Positions 33,649 to 43,350 of a DNA stretch of 64,000 nucleotides are shown piece by piece. The stretch comes from JABCYV01 sp963696025 (lineage in GTDB: Bacteria > Acidobacteriota > Terriglobia > Terriglobales > Acidobacteriaceae): assembly GCA_963696025.1 (NCBI GenBank), contig CAVOII010000014.1, positions 124,001-188,000 of the forward strand, in the 5' to 3' direction. Numbering within the stretch: the first letter of the stretch is position 1; every line of letters starts with the position of its first letter. The notes below the pieces were generated by a model that was given only the letters and a program-made list of their open reading frames with translations, searched no databases and had not been told where the DNA came from. The position numbers and the translations under genes are program-made.

Positions 33649-35631
33649 ATGCGCTCCTTCGCAGTTACATTGTTGGTTATTTCTTCCCTGCTCACGATGG
33701 CAAGCTCACAGGTCGAGCCTAAGCCGCTTTCAAACAAAGATGTGATCGAGATGGTCTCTCTGGGGCTTTCTGATGACGTAATTATTGAGAAAATTCGATC
33801 GGTAAAGACGACGACTTTCGATACCAGTGTTGAGGGATTGAAGTCACTCAGAGCAGCGAAAGTGAGCGACGCAGTGTTAAAGGCCATGATCAACCCTTAT
33901 GGCTCCCCGATGGGGACAGACCTGGGGAAGACGTCCGATCAAGACAATGGTGTTGCGGAGTACAGAATCGGATATATGTACGGAAACGGAGTAGGCGTCG
34001 TTCAGGATTATCAGCAGGCGCTGGTTTGGTATCGTAAGGCAGCCGATCGGGGGAGTGCCGCGGCAGAAAACGATCTCGGACGGATGTATAAGGATGGGCT
34101 GGGAGTCGCGCAGGACGACGGACAAGCTATTGTCTGGTTCCGCAAGGCAGCCGATCAAGGCAATGGTGTTGCGGAGGACAACCTCGGATATATGTACGCA
34201 AACGGATTGGGCGTTGCTCAGGATTATCAGCAGGCGCTGCTTTGGTACCGCAAGGCGGTTGACCAGCACGACTCTTCTGCGGAGGACAACCTCGGATATA
34301 TGTACGAACACGGATTGGGCGTCGTCGCGCAGGATTATCTTCAGGCAGTGACTTGGTACCGCAAAGCCGCTGAGCAGGGGAATGTCCAGGCAGAAAACCA
34401 GCTTGGCATGCTATACAAGGATGGAAACGGAGTCCCCAGAGACGACCAGCAATCTATTGTCTGGTTCCGCAAAGCCGCCGACCAGGGTTATGCCACAGCA
34501 GAACTCAATCTCGGTTGGATGTTCGCGAACGGAAGAGGCGTGGCTCAGGATTACCAGCAAGCACTATCGTTGTACCGCAAAGCCGCTGACCAAGGAAGCG
34601 AGGACGTGCAGCGTTATCTGGACGCGCTCCCGAGCGCTGTTAGAGAGCGCGCTGGACAGCCAGTATCAACTTCAACGACGAACAGTGGGGCGATGGTCGG
34701 GTCCTCGACCCATGCAAACTTGGGGAAGACGGCCGATCAAGGCCAACAGGACTCCTCTAGCGCTGACACTCAAAAGGAGCGGATTGGGACACGAGATGTT
34801 CAATCTTCGTCTGCAAACGCGGCCAGGCAGGCCCCGGACATCGCGGAAATTGTTAACATCGTACAAACCTCTCTAGCAACAGGTTTCCCCAAAATGCAGG
34901 TCCGTGCTCTCGGCGACGTGATTGTTTTTGCTGACCCGAAGGCGTTTGAAACGCAGGAGGTTCGCACGGGCCTTCACCAACTTCTTCAAAATAGCGGAGT
35001 GGAAGCACAGCTGTGCAGATTCGGCATTAAGAAGCTGAGACTTGAATCACCGGAGGTTACCTCTGGAGCTATCGGAGAGGACGATCTTCGCTGTCCCAGA
35101 ACTGAGGAAGCGGCCAAAGCTAAAACTGAGGTCCCAATAGCGGAGTTCCCGCAACAGCGAGGGCCGAAAGCCCAAACCGGTGACATCACCGGAAGGATAT
35201 TTCTGATTACAAAAGGTGGTGATCTGAAACCAGCAAGGCTGGCTCAAGTAATTCTTTTCTACGGATCAGATAGCGGAACTGCTGCTGTAGTGTACTTGAA
35301 CACGAAGCTTGAAAAAATGAAGGAATCATACAAATTGTTGGCGACGCCCGGAGATGCCTCCTGCCGGGCCGAGTTATTGGTCCTCAACAGTTCCCTTAAG
35401 GCCACCTTGGAGTGGGCTCAAGTGAATAGGAAACAAGATCAGGCTCGTATCCTCAGCTCGGACGAAGAGGGTCTCTTTCACTTTGCAGGGGTGCAGCCGG
35501 GTTCCTATATGCTGGTTGCATGGGGACATGCGGGAGCCAACGATGCGTGTTGGGAGGAAAACTTCGAGGTCAAAGCCGACCAGCGTGTAGAGGTGAAATT
35601 GGCATCGCCGCATACTGCATGTCTCGATTAA
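33649..35631 (+). CDS. Exported Sel1-repeat protein with C-terminal CNA/carboxypeptidase-like domain
   Basis: A 660-residue protein. It has a signal peptide (MRSFAVTLLVISSLLTMASS) and an N-terminal domain with DVIEMVSLGLSDDVIIEKIR. Six Sel1 repeats of 36 residues follow (the fourth has one extra residue), each with a GYMYxNGxGVxQDYQQAL-WYRKAADQG pattern. A Ser/Gln-rich linker leads to a C-terminal beta-sandwich (GDITGRIFLITKGGDLKPAR, then FHFAGVQPGSYMLVAWG). Sel1 repeats bind proteins, so it is likely a periplasmic or surface scaffold. GGAG lies 7 bases before the ATG. Confidence 0.88.
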   Translation: MRSFAVTLLVISSLLTMASSQVEPKPLSNKDVIEMVSLGLSDDVIIEKIRSVKTTTFDTSVEGLKSLRAAKVSDAVLKAMINPYGSPMGTDLGKTSDQDNGVAEYRIGYMYGNGVGVVQDYQQALVWYRKAADRGSAAAENDLGRMYKDGLGVAQDDGQAIVWFRKAADQGNGVAEDNLGYMYANGLGVAQDYQQALLWYRKAVDQHDSSAEDNLGYMYEHGLGVVAQDYLQAVTWYRKAAEQGNVQAENQLGMLYKDGNGVPRDDQQSIVWFRKAADQGYATAELNLGWMFANGRGVAQDYQQALSLYRKAADQGSEDVQRYLDALPSAVRERAGQPVSTSTTNSGAMVGSSTHANLGKTADQGQQDSSSADTQKERIGTRDVQSSSANAARQAPDIAEIVNIVQTSLATGFPKMQVRALGDVIVFADPKAFETQEVRTGLHQLLQNSGVEAQLCRFGIKKLRLESPEVTSGAIGEDDLRCPRTEEAAKAKTEVPIAEFPQQRGPKAQTGDITGRIFLITKGGDLKPARLAQVILFYGSDSGTAAVVYLNTKLEKMKESYKLLATPGDASCRAELLVLNSSLKATLEWAQVNRKQDQARILSSDEEGLFHFAGVQPGSYMLVAWGHAGANDACWEENFEVKADQRVEVKLASPHTACLD

Positions 35632-35752
35632 GCGATTCCTTGAGAACCTTATATTGAGTTTCGGAGGCCATATTCTTTTATTTCAGCCAGCCTCATCAGC
35701 CCAGGGGTAGGTATGCGTCGTACGGAACGTTGTTTACTGAGCTTTCTTGTTC

Positions 35753-36412
35753 TTAGCTCGTTTCGATTGCAATTAGCATCTTTTCTCGCTTTCCCGCAGC
35801 AATCACCCAACGCCGCAGTCGTTTTTCACCCCGAAGTTGACTTACGCGTCCTGCTGAAACACCTAAGATCTCTGCTGTCTTTACGACGCCGTTCTGTTGG
35901 ATGAAGGCATCGATTTTCTTTTCCGTGACCCTACGATTCTTCTGTGTCTGCTTCGGCTCTTGATTTGGATATAGACTGGCGTTGATTTCCTCAATAGCGG
36001 CTGTTTTCATGAAGTCTTTTAGGTCTATCTTCAAATCACCTTTCAACTTCCCGCGATTCTTGTTGCCTTCGGGCTTGGAAACTGCAATTAGCAGAGACTC
36101 CACATCATGCAGGGTTAACTTTTTGTCGATAATGTAGATTGCCAATTTATCCCACTTCTTGCCATGCAAGTCGCTGGTATGGGTGCTGAGTCTTTGCAAC
36201 AAATTGGAGGCTCTTCCTACATAGTAGAGTTCACCATTCTTGCGATACAGGGCATAAAGACCTTGTTTTTCGTGGTCTTTCAGGAATGCTACAAATTTTT
36301 CTTTGTTTTCACCTTCAAGAAGAGCGCGACTGATTTCGGTGAGATGTTTTCGTACGAGAGGGTTTGTCTTTAGGCTTGAAGAGCGCGAACGGCGCTTGCG
36401 CTTTCTCTCCAT
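35753..36412 (-). CDS. GIY-YIG nuclease-like protein with C-terminal HTH
   Basis: A 219-residue protein. A basic arm (MERKRKRRSRSSSLK) leads into a GIY-YIG domain: GLYALYRKNGELYYVGRASN with the second motif and LLQRLSTHTSDLHGKKWDKL. The region with HDVESLLIAVSKPEGNKNRG holds the catalytic Glu typical of the family. The C-terminal 60 residues carry a helix-turn-helix (VVKTAEILGVSAGRVSQLRG). It may cut or nick DNA with its own targeting domain, which suits an accessory island. The ATG at 36412 fits the domain start. Confidence 0.75.
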   Translation of the reverse strand: MERKRKRRSRSSSLKTNPLVRKHLTEISRALLEGENKEKFVAFLKDHEKQGLYALYRKNGELYYVGRASNLLQRLSTHTSDLHGKKWDKLAIYIIDKKLTLHDVESLLIAVSKPEGNKNRGKLKGDLKIDLKDFMKTAAIEEINASLYPNQEPKQTQKNRRVTEKKIDAFIQQNGVVKTAEILGVSAGRVSQLRGEKRLRRWVIAAGKREKMLIAIETS

Positions 36413-36532
36413 ACTCGAACTTCCAACCAAGACAAGACGGAAGTATACACCCCGTTCGTCGAGCCACTTGCCGCAAGGCGCAGGGCTGCGGGCCGGGGGA
36501 GCAATAAGGACATATCACAGTTATGCGCCACG

Positions 36533-37221
36533 CTAATGATGCTCGACATAGCTGACGCACTGCCCTTGATTCTTGAAAGGTCCGGCAGGCGGACCGAACT
36601 TCTTATACCCACCATGCTTGCACTGCTCTTTACTCTTCGGAGCTTGTGGCGCAGGCGTAATTGCTACCCCAAAAGGAGCTAGGCCAACAGGAATGGTCGC
36701 AACTACGGTGTTGGTCTCGGTGTCGATGACTGAGATTGTGTTGGAGGTCATATTGGTCACGTAGGCGCGGGTTCCGTCCGGCGTGATCGCTGCTCCAACA
36801 GGAGTTCCGCCAACAGGGATGGTCGCAACCACGGTGTTGGTCGCAGTATCGATGACCGAGACAGTGTTGGAGAACTCTTCATTGGTCACGTAGGCTCGGG
36901 TTCCGTCAGGCGTGATCGCTACCCCAAGAAAATTTGAGCCAACAGGAATAGTCGCGACCACGGTGTTGGTTGCGGTGTCGATAACCGAGACGGTGTTGGA
37001 GAGGGAATTCGCCACATACGGGTCTGAGCCTGTGCGGTTGAGGTGCCTAATCCTACTCCCATTGAGAGCAGGAGGAGCAACACTATTAAGAGGTGCTGCC
37101 AAATGGTCTTGTGCAACAGTTGGTAGGAAGTGCCAGTATCAGAAGGCTTACAAGTAGGAGTGGTGAATGAGCCTTGACTATTCACTCGCTTCATTAAATT
37201 TTGCTTTGTTCCGGATTTCAT
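36533..37221 (-). pseudogene. Exported YVTN beta-propeller protein, frameshifted
   Basis: A GGAGG-led ATG at 37221 opens a frame with a long signal region ending LSMGVGLGTSTAQAQT. The YVTN repeats then continue in another frame: YVANSLSNTVSVIDTATNTV, VATIPVGSNFLGVAITPDGT and two more blocks, ending NQGQCVSYV. One added C in the CCC run at 37020-37022 (minus strand) would give a continuous AQAQTPYVANS reading. It is a real frameshift or a sequencing error. The blades would form a small secreted propeller. Confidence 0.75.
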
Positions 37222-37443
37222 GTTGCCTCCTCTGCGGGCTGGGAGCCGAGGGGCCGGTTCAGTCGAACCACAGCGAAGGAACAGATGGGCAGGTACGGCT
37301 GAGCGGGATAACTCTACCCTCGAAAAGGCTGGTGTCAATGCAAATCGCCGGGCGACGTCAGGAAGATTTAAGCCCCTTTCGCCCTATTTTCGTCCCGCCT
37401 GTTGCTATCGTAGCCGTCGATGATTCGCAATATCACACCACTT

Positions 37444-37584
37444 CCATTGCGCTCTCAGAGAGCGCCATTCGACCATCCTGACTGGATCTTCGAGTTGAAG
37501 TACGACGGATTCGGGCGCTCGCTTACATTGAGAATGGTCGCTGTCGCCTCGTGTCCCGGAATGGTCACAAGGCAGAGCTAAACT
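37444..37584 (+). pseudogene. Fragment of ATP-dependent DNA ligase, N-terminal
   Basis: The reading APFDHPDWIFELKYDGF includes ligase motif I (KYDG with the lysine that is adenylated). A single-base shift after GGATTC then gives RALAYIENGRCRLVSRNGH in another frame before a stop. It aligns with the longer fragment at 43748. Nothing else of the ligase is present. Confidence 0.7.
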
Positions 37585-37699
37585 GAAATTTTGGTTGCCA
37601 GTAGGCGCGAGGTGATAGGTGGACATACACCTGCCCCTTCCTCCGAAACAGGCATATGAAAAGGGGAGGGCCAGAAAAGAGACAGGCGTCTAGATTGGG

Positions 37700-38165
37700 A
37701 TCACACTACTGGGATGCGAGTCATGTTGGCAAGGTGGGAACCAAGATAGTAAGCAACTGGCGACCGCACCAAGAGGATGATTGACAAGGCGGGTTAGTTC
37801 GACTGGGGCTGACGGACAGAGGTCTCCCAGGCGAAACAATCGCCCGTGCGTCAAAGAAGAAGCGACTGTCTCGCTGCTAACCTCCCCCGCCAGCCTCGCC
37901 AAAGCTAGGCCGCCGTATACCTGAGGGGAATAGCCCGATTGTGCTGCTTCCGATGGCACGCGAGTGCAGGCTGACAAGCCTGAGGCCCCACGTCTCCCAC
38001 TTCTTTCACGCGAGACCTCGACCTGTTCGGCCTGAGCGCAATTCGACACGGAAATCGGCCTGCCGTGAACGAAATTCTCTAATTGTCCTGATTCTGGAAC
38101 AGGTGTTCGCTCGAAGCAAAGCGCCCAGATCGTGGGAATCTGAGGCGCGTCCACAGCGCATTTAA
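37700..38165 (+). ncRNA. Candidate structured RNA, strand inferred
   Basis: No supported gene, but dense base-pairing: a long-range helix GGCGGGTTAG (37788-37797) with CTAAC-CCCGCC (37877-37891). It encloses stems CTGGG/CCCAG (37803-37830), GGCGA/TCGCC (37830-37844) and AGCGA/TCGCT (37861-37875). Further on is the hairpin CAGGCT-gaca-AGCCTG (37967-37982). The combination of an enclosing helix with several hairpins resembles a folded RNA such as the HEARO/omega RNA associated with IscB, of which it could be an orphan copy; that link is a guess. A minus-strand frame covering it has no protein character. Confidence 0.4.
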
Positions 38166-38313
38166 GCAAATGTAATCTCCCCAGCTCTGCTCGCGGAACG
38201 CAACGCTGCGCGCGGTTGGTGCCGATTTGTTCCCGGCTATCAGCGTTTGCTTAGGGCAATGCTCTAGCTGGGGCTACTATCGAACGCAGTGCATATCCGA
38301 GTTAAAACGACTG

Positions 38314-39015
38314 CTATGGCGACTTGTGCTTCGGCGTCTTCGCGTTAAGCGTCGAAATAAGGCCCTCTGCGGCGGGAGGGACATGCGTCTCGTGAGCAAT
38401 TACAATATCCTTCGCCGAGATTTTCTCCCCGTAGATTCTCGTGTTTGCGTCGTTGTCAGGTCGGATGGTCGAACCCTCGAGCGAAACGCCTGCAAATAGG
38501 CCGCGCGCGCGTGAATAGCTCAATATTTCAGCACGCATCGAGACGTCGGTTTCTGCAGACGCGTTACGACCGACTGGTCCTGCTGCTACCGACGCATCTC
38601 CTCCGAGCTTCACTTGGCTGCTCAAGATTCCATTCGCACCGCGGTCATTCATCACGAGAAGGACGAAGTCAGTCGCTTGCCCGCCGATTTGTAAGCCTAC
38701 GCTGCCACCCTCAAGGGCCATCATTGAGGGCGCGCCCCAGGGACCGTTGAAATTTTCGCCCCTGCGGCACGTCATCGCACCGCGGCCATAACTGCCACCG
38801 ACCACAAACGCGGCCTTGAGGACCGATGGAAAAATAACCACACAGTCGGCTTTATCGAGGAGATCTTGAGGAACGTCGTCTGGGATATTCAGAATCTCTG
38901 TCAGCACCGTGCCGGCATTCTTCAGACGATCCTCGTCCTTTTCTTTGTCGTCTGCCCAACTGCAGATTGCAAGCAACAATGCGGTCATCGCGCACGCGAA
39001 TATCCTCTTCTTCAT
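38314..39015 (-). CDS. SYLF-domain (Ysc84-like) lipid-binding protein, exported
   Basis: A 233-residue protein with a signal peptide (MKKRIFACAMTALLLAICSW) and a SYLF domain: LDKADCVVIFPSVLKAAFVV, GGSYGRGAMTCRR, GGSVGLQIGGQATDFVLLVM, and FAGVSLEGSTIRPDNDAN near the end. SYLF domains bind phosphoinositides in eukaryotes; bacterial ones are exported and of uncertain role. Strong AGGAGG upstream. Confidence 0.93.
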   Translation of the reverse strand: MKKRIFACAMTALLLAICSWADDKEKDEDRLKNAGTVLTEILNIPDDVPQDLLDKADCVVIFPSVLKAAFVVGGSYGRGAMTCRRGENFNGPWGAPSMMALEGGSVGLQIGGQATDFVLLVMNDRGANGILSSQVKLGGDASVAAGPVGRNASAETDVSMRAEILSYSRARGLFAGVSLEGSTIRPDNDANTRIYGEKISAKDIVIAHETHVPPAAEGLISTLNAKTPKHKSP

Positions 39016-39141
39016 GATGGTCCTCCTAGAATGGATATAGTTTTAGACGCTTCCCGTAAGTTACGTTGTAGTCAAAGCCGAGTCTGAGCAATAGGGATCA
39101 CTCCGACGGAAGTCGGCGTTGCTCGGCCTTGCGGGCAAAGA

Positions 39142-39312
39142 CTATACCGGGCAATGCTCCAGCATTTCCGAGATTCGATTCTCTCTTCTCCGGTATTCAG
39201 TCAGTTCTGCATCGGTCAGCCTCACAAAAACAGCCAATTCCATGAGGTCGATTTGTTGCTCCACTAGTCGGATAAGCTCGGTATCCAGTCCTGACTCATC
39301 ATAATGAGGCAC
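39142..39312 (-). CDS. Small acidic helical protein
   Basis: GTG start with GGAGGT 6 bases before, 56 codons: PHYDESGLDTELIRLVEQQI, then DLMELAVFVRLTDAELTEYR and a charged end. Helical, acidic, cytoplasmic. I recall similar small proteins in other acidobacteria. Function unknown. Confidence 0.6.
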   Translation of the reverse strand: MPHYDESGLDTELIRLVEQQIDLMELAVFVRLTDAELTEYRRRENRISEMLEHCPV

Positions 39313-39634
39313 GGGTCCACCTCCGCCTGGACGAAGGCGCATTCCTACGATGAAGCAAAAGGGACAAAGTTTGCATTAAAAAGTGGTATTGCTTCGACAA
39401 TGCCAGGCAGCGAACGAGACAGTGTGTACTGTATCGAACCGTCTCTTGCAATTTCTACCCGCATGGAGAAGCTGAAACAGTTGCGTAGCCTTCCCCCTAG
39501 CTCCGAAGTTTCAGCAGTTTGAATAACACTTCACATTGAGGCAGCCTTTTCCTGCCCGCACCTACTCTTCCACCGCGACTGTTGCGCACGACTCCTCGCA
39601 ATAGGTGGCCCGAACATAGGGCGGGAATGAGTGG
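39313..39634. other. Intergenic, no gene recognised
   Basis: 322 bases between divergent genes; a short plus-strand frame here has no clear coding character. Confidence 0.4.
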
Positions 39635-39880
39635 ATGTCGTATACAGACGTTGCCGCATATTGCAACGTCGACATAAAGACAGTGCAATATTGGAACAGA
39701 GCACGGACGAAAGCGGCAGCACGCTTCCCGTTTCCAGAGACGAGGGAATTCGCTGGGCCTCGGGTTCGAAGGACTGAACTCATCGCATGGTGGAAGAAGA
39801 TGACAGGAGATGCAAGGGAGACGACACCATTTTACAATCGTCGTCCAGCCGAAATCTGGTTAGAGCGGAAGAAAAAATAA
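39635..39880 (+). CDS. Small helix-turn-helix protein (excisionase/MerR-like)
   Basis: An 81-residue protein with MSYTDVAAYCNVDIKTVQYW near its start and the second helix leading to FPFPETREFAGPRVRRTELI, the wing and C-terminal helix of winged-helix MerR/AlpA-type DNA binders. It may be an excisionase or regulator left by a mobile element in the island. Confidence 0.65.
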   Translation: MSYTDVAAYCNVDIKTVQYWNRARTKAAARFPFPETREFAGPRVRRTELIAWWKKMTGDARETTPFYNRRPAEIWLERKKK

Positions 39881-40392
39881 GGGTCAGAGACCCGAGGTCA
39901 TCGCAGAGCATATACAGAGTTTACGAGAAACTGCATATGCTTTATCTGTGATAGCCAAGACTTGGCCTTGCACACCGTGATGTCCGATGGGCCTTGGGTG
40001 GGGGCGAAGGGACGGCGCAAGCTTGTGCAAACGCCTGACTTAAACAGTTAGGTGGCACACGATTGCAGATTCGCGTATTCGGTTTAGTGGTTTCAAGCAG
40101 GAACCGTCGTGGGTCGTCGTCTTCCCGGACTGCGAACCTACGCACGGGTTGCGGAGGCCCGCTCGTCTAACTGCTTTGCCGGGGCGCGACATCTAGAAGT
40201 TTGCCGAGTGGTTTCCAGACTTGACAATCCCTTGCTAGAGCATATAGTGGTGTTGCTCAGTCTAATCCCCCGTTTTCTCTCCGGCTGAACCGGCTCCGGT
40301 TCCCCCAGCGTCGCGTGCCCAAACAATCGGCCCAACACTAGACAATTCCGTCCCAACCGTCCACCCACTCCTTCCCCCAAAGAAAGATTCAA
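39881..40392. other. Intergenic, no gene recognised
   Basis: 512 bases. No frame, repeat or hairpin set that I can support. Confidence 0.45.
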
Positions 40393-41112
40393 ATGAATCG
40401 CTTCACCCAATTCGTCGTCTCGCTAGCAGTCCTTGTGCTGCTTGTCGCCAATGTCATGGCCCAAACAGCGACCCAACACCGTCCGATTCTCTTGACAAAA
40501 GAAAACTGGAAGGCTTTCCATTCCCAATTTAATCTACGGCCGGATTGGCGGAAGGTGCCTCCTGGCCACAGTAGGGCCCAGCGAACCCAGATTGGGGTCT
40601 TCTATGAGATTGTGTGGCCGAGCGGTCAAGCTCTGTATGAGTTTGACTGGTTTATTGATAACGGACAAACGTGTCCACCGGGGTGCATCTACTACAGCGA
40701 CTCGATTCAATTCAGCGACATTATCGTGAATGTCAATGGAACCCAGGTATCTTTTGGGCCCATGAGTGAAAGCCTGGGATTGGGCGTCGCGTGGTTCTCT
40801 GACTCGCAAGACAGCACCATCCTTAGCAATTGTCAGCCTTTGACTCTGGAGCCTAATGATGCGACGCTACCTGCTGGAGCCGTGACTAGCTTTCGGACCG
40901 GTTGCATAGATGCTGCTTTGCAATTGGTCTTTCCAAACGATCCATACACGTTTACTTTGGTTGATGGAACCAACTTCACCACCTATGGCGTGAATACCAG
41001 TTTCATTGTTCCGTTTCTGGACCATACGGAGCTATACAGTTATTGCGATGCTTATGGCGTTTTTTGCAGAGGTCAAACCATTCCCGTGTACGCGAAACAG
41101 GTGAAAAAATAA
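40393..41112 (+). CDS. Exported protein of unknown function
   Basis: A 239-residue protein with a signal peptide (LAVLVLLVANVMA then QTATQHRP). The mature part is beta-rich with Trp and paired Cys (DNGQTCPPGCIYY, SNCQPLTLEP, SFRTGCIDAA, YSYCDAYGVFC), so disulfides are likely. It overlaps the next gene by one base (TAATG), so the two are made together. Confidence 0.7.
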   Translation: MNRFTQFVVSLAVLVLLVANVMAQTATQHRPILLTKENWKAFHSQFNLRPDWRKVPPGHSRAQRTQIGVFYEIVWPSGQALYEFDWFIDNGQTCPPGCIYYSDSIQFSDIIVNVNGTQVSFGPMSESLGLGVAWFSDSQDSTILSNCQPLTLEPNDATLPAGAVTSFRTGCIDAALQLVFPNDPYTFTLVDGTNFTTYGVNTSFIVPFLDHTELYSYCDAYGVFCRGQTIPVYAKQVKK

Positions 41113-42239
41113 TGAACATCTACCAGATGCGTCACGCAACCACGTGTGGCGGCGTCGAAAGGCAAAAGATGACGGTTCCAGAATTGGTCGCCTATCTACT
41201 GGCAAAGCGAGGCATCGGGGCGGAAGTAGTCGTCGAGAGTTCCCCGGACGGTCGCGCCTACGGGCGGTTCGTCGTCAATGGCGAGCCATGGCACAGAGAA
41301 ACTACTTTTGCCATTCGACCTAATGGAAACATTTTTGATCTTGCGTTCTTTAAGACCTACCACGGAGCTGTGGAGAGGGCTTGCGACGCGGTCATCTATG
41401 CCAACTTGTCGCCGAATGAACGTCGAGCAATGGGTTATGGGCCTGCGAGTTCGGTGCCGGTGGACAACGGCGGGCATGCCCGCTACGCGGCGGTTATCGA
41501 TGCTCTGGACGCGAAGCTGCGGGGCGGCACAGCTACGAGGATTGTCGAGTCACAGCAGAGCGGTATGATGAAAAACAAAAACCCAAGTTCAGTGGCGACA
41601 ACCTACATGACGGTCACCCTTGAGGATGCGAAGCGAGGCATCAACACGTACAACCACGGTGCGGATGGTTGCGTCAAGAACCCTGACCTCGACGTGCGAG
41701 CTCACGAAATGTTCAAGGGTGGCCTCGGTCTCACGAGCGAGGAGATTCTCCGACAAGTGGAGTTCATAGGCCGGGATTACGGCGGAGTGGCGGGGTTCAA
41801 GGCTGCATATGCATTGGCTCCAGCTATCGCGAACGATATTTTTCAGAACCGCGCCGAGTACTGGCAGGCTGCAAGTTCGGCATCGCCCATTCTGTCTCAA
41901 GTCCCGAGCCGAGACACCATCGAAATCCTCTACCGTCCATTCGTGAAGCCCCTTTACGGAAAGAGCAACTGGCTAGTATGGGGCACGAAATTCTGGCATC
42001 ATCTAAATCGGAACGACGCCTTTCCCATCGAGGACAGCCGTGTCGACGATTTCTTTATTGTGAAAGATGCCCCTTCGGTCGACAAGTACATGAAGTTCCT
42101 GAAGAGGTTCAGGGAGTTCGTGTTGTCGCATCAAGAGTGGGTGCCACACATGCGGCAGGTCGATGGTGATGTCGATGGCGAGGTTCCGTGCTCTGATAAC
42201 AAATTGTGGGACAAGATGTTCTACGGTCTCGGCGATTAG
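41112..42239 (+). CDS. Hypothetical protein coupled to an exported protein
   Basis: A 375-residue soluble protein with no signal sequence. The middle holds VTLEDAKRGINTYNHGADGC and EEILRQVEFIGRDYGGVAG; the end is WLVWGTKFWHHLNRNDAFPI and DFFIVKDAPSVDKYMKFLKR. No domain was recognised with confidence. It starts in the TAATG overlap with the exported protein, an odd pairing of cytoplasmic and exported products. Confidence 0.7.
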   Translation: MNIYQMRHATTCGGVERQKMTVPELVAYLLAKRGIGAEVVVESSPDGRAYGRFVVNGEPWHRETTFAIRPNGNIFDLAFFKTYHGAVERACDAVIYANLSPNERRAMGYGPASSVPVDNGGHARYAAVIDALDAKLRGGTATRIVESQQSGMMKNKNPSSVATTYMTVTLEDAKRGINTYNHGADGCVKNPDLDVRAHEMFKGGLGLTSEEILRQVEFIGRDYGGVAGFKAAYALAPAIANDIFQNRAEYWQAASSASPILSQVPSRDTIEILYRPFVKPLYGKSNWLVWGTKFWHHLNRNDAFPIEDSRVDDFFIVKDAPSVDKYMKFLKRFREFVLSHQEWVPHMRQVDGDVDGEVPCSDNKLWDKMFYGLGD

Positions 42240-42307
42240 CGCCTCCTCAAGCTCCCTTCGGGGGTGGGGTCGTCATTTTTCAAAGAAAAGAGACGAAATC
42301 ACGGCAA

Positions 42308-42706
42308 ATGGCGAAACTCGAAGAAAAACAGGCGGAAATGCGTGCCCGAAACCAGCGACCGCTGGAAGGCGAAGTGGTGACTCACGAACCCACCAAACTT
42401 CACCAGCGAAAACGGCCCACAGAAATGAAGGAACCACAGATTACTGTACCAATGCTTAAGGTTATGCGTGCTTTGCTCACAGAAAGTAATTTATCAGGAG
42501 CTAACATCGACAGTTTGACCGGTATAGGTTTAGGTACTGTCTACCCAGTCCTCTATCGCATGGAAAAAGCTGGCTGGATTGTTGGTAGATGGGAGCGAGG
42601 CGATCTAAAAAGAGTAGGTCAGCCATTTTGTTGTTTTTATCATCTTACAGAACTGGGAACGGAAAAAGCTTTATCTGCTTTCAAAGAAATTAATGGTAAT
42701 TGGTAA
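42308..42706 (+). CDS. PadR-like winged-helix protein
   Basis: A 132-residue protein whose second half is a PadR-type winged helix: TVPMLKVMRALLTESNLSGA, IGLGTVYPVLYRMEKAGWIV and FYHLTELGTEKALSAFKEI. The first 40 residues are charged and may be an extra helix. An internal ATG at 42425 would give the bare domain and is an alternative start. A transcription factor; the target is unknown. It follows the gene at 41112 by 68 bases on the same strand. Confidence 0.75.
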   Translation: MAKLEEKQAEMRARNQRPLEGEVVTHEPTKLHQRKRPTEMKEPQITVPMLKVMRALLTESNLSGANIDSLTGIGLGTVYPVLYRMEKAGWIVGRWERGDLKRVGQPFCCFYHLTELGTEKALSAFKEINGNW

Positions 42707-42765
42707 TCGACACGACGGCTGCCAGGGTAACCGAACTTACTAATCCAGTTTAGGTGCCTCCACAC

Positions 42766-43350
42766 ATGAGAGAGCTAGCGTTGGTTTTCTGCTCCGTCGC
42801 TTTGCTATTTGCCCAAGACCAAACGCGAACCACCGCACCTCTCGATTCCTACCACGTCAAGGGCGATGTACTGGGTGATATCGCAAGAACAACCCAGAGT
42901 GCAAAGACAAAGACACCAGCACCAGAATGCCGAACTTCCATCTTGATAAGGGATCGGGGAAAGTGGAGCGGGATGTGCACGACACTCGGGGAATCTATGC
43001 TCATCACCTATGCCGATGCCATCATGCAAGCCAAGCTGGTGACATTCTCGGCGGATCGCCTTGTGCAAATCACATATCTCGCAAAGCACGATGCCTACTA
43101 TGAAATGCTGAAGGCTAATCTAATCGCGAAGTTTGGAGAGCCCACAACGAAAATCGCCAAAGACTACCAGAATCGGATGGGCGACGCACTTCAGAGGGGA
43201 TCTCTGGAGTGGAACAACGGGGTATCGTCCATTGCGCTGGAAGAGTACGGTGGCGACCTGAATACATCTGGAGTAGCGTTCTCGCTGAATGAGTTCATAA
43301 AACAGCAGAAGGACATGCAGAAGCTCAAGAAGCCTAGCCCGGATATGTGA
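42766..43350 (+). CDS. Exported protein of unknown function
   Basis: A 194-residue protein with signal peptide MRELALVFCSVALLFAQ. The mature region has one Cys pair (ECRTSILI, GMCTTLG) and a domain with ADRLVQITYLAKHDAYYEML and KFGEPTTKIAKDYQ that looks like a periplasmic lipoprotein-like fold. A GTG four codons upstream is possible. No family recognised. Confidence 0.65.
   Translation: MRELALVFCSVALLFAQDQTRTTAPLDSYHVKGDVLGDIARTTQSAKTKTPAPECRTSILIRDRGKWSGMCTTLGESMLITYADAIMQAKLVTFSADRLVQITYLAKHDAYYEMLKANLIAKFGEPTTKIAKDYQNRMGDALQRGSLEWNNGVSSIALEEYGGDLNTSGVAFSLNEFIKQQKDMQKLKKPSPDM

Noticed and set aside
33447..33893. Minus-strand gene of 148 codons
   Set aside because: It overlaps the signal peptide and first repeats of the Sel1 protein on the other strand; the part outside is too short to judge.
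34055..34876. Plus-strand frames inside the Sel1 gene
   Set aside because: They repeat with the Sel1 units and are out-of-frame shadows of the repeats.
33649..35631. Tandem DNA repeat that could be a CRISPR array
   Set aside because: The repeats are 108 bases long, in frame and encode Sel1 units; there are no unique spacers.
37690..38169. Minus-strand frame of 159 codons
   Set aside because: No protein character; it runs through a base-paired region better explained as RNA.
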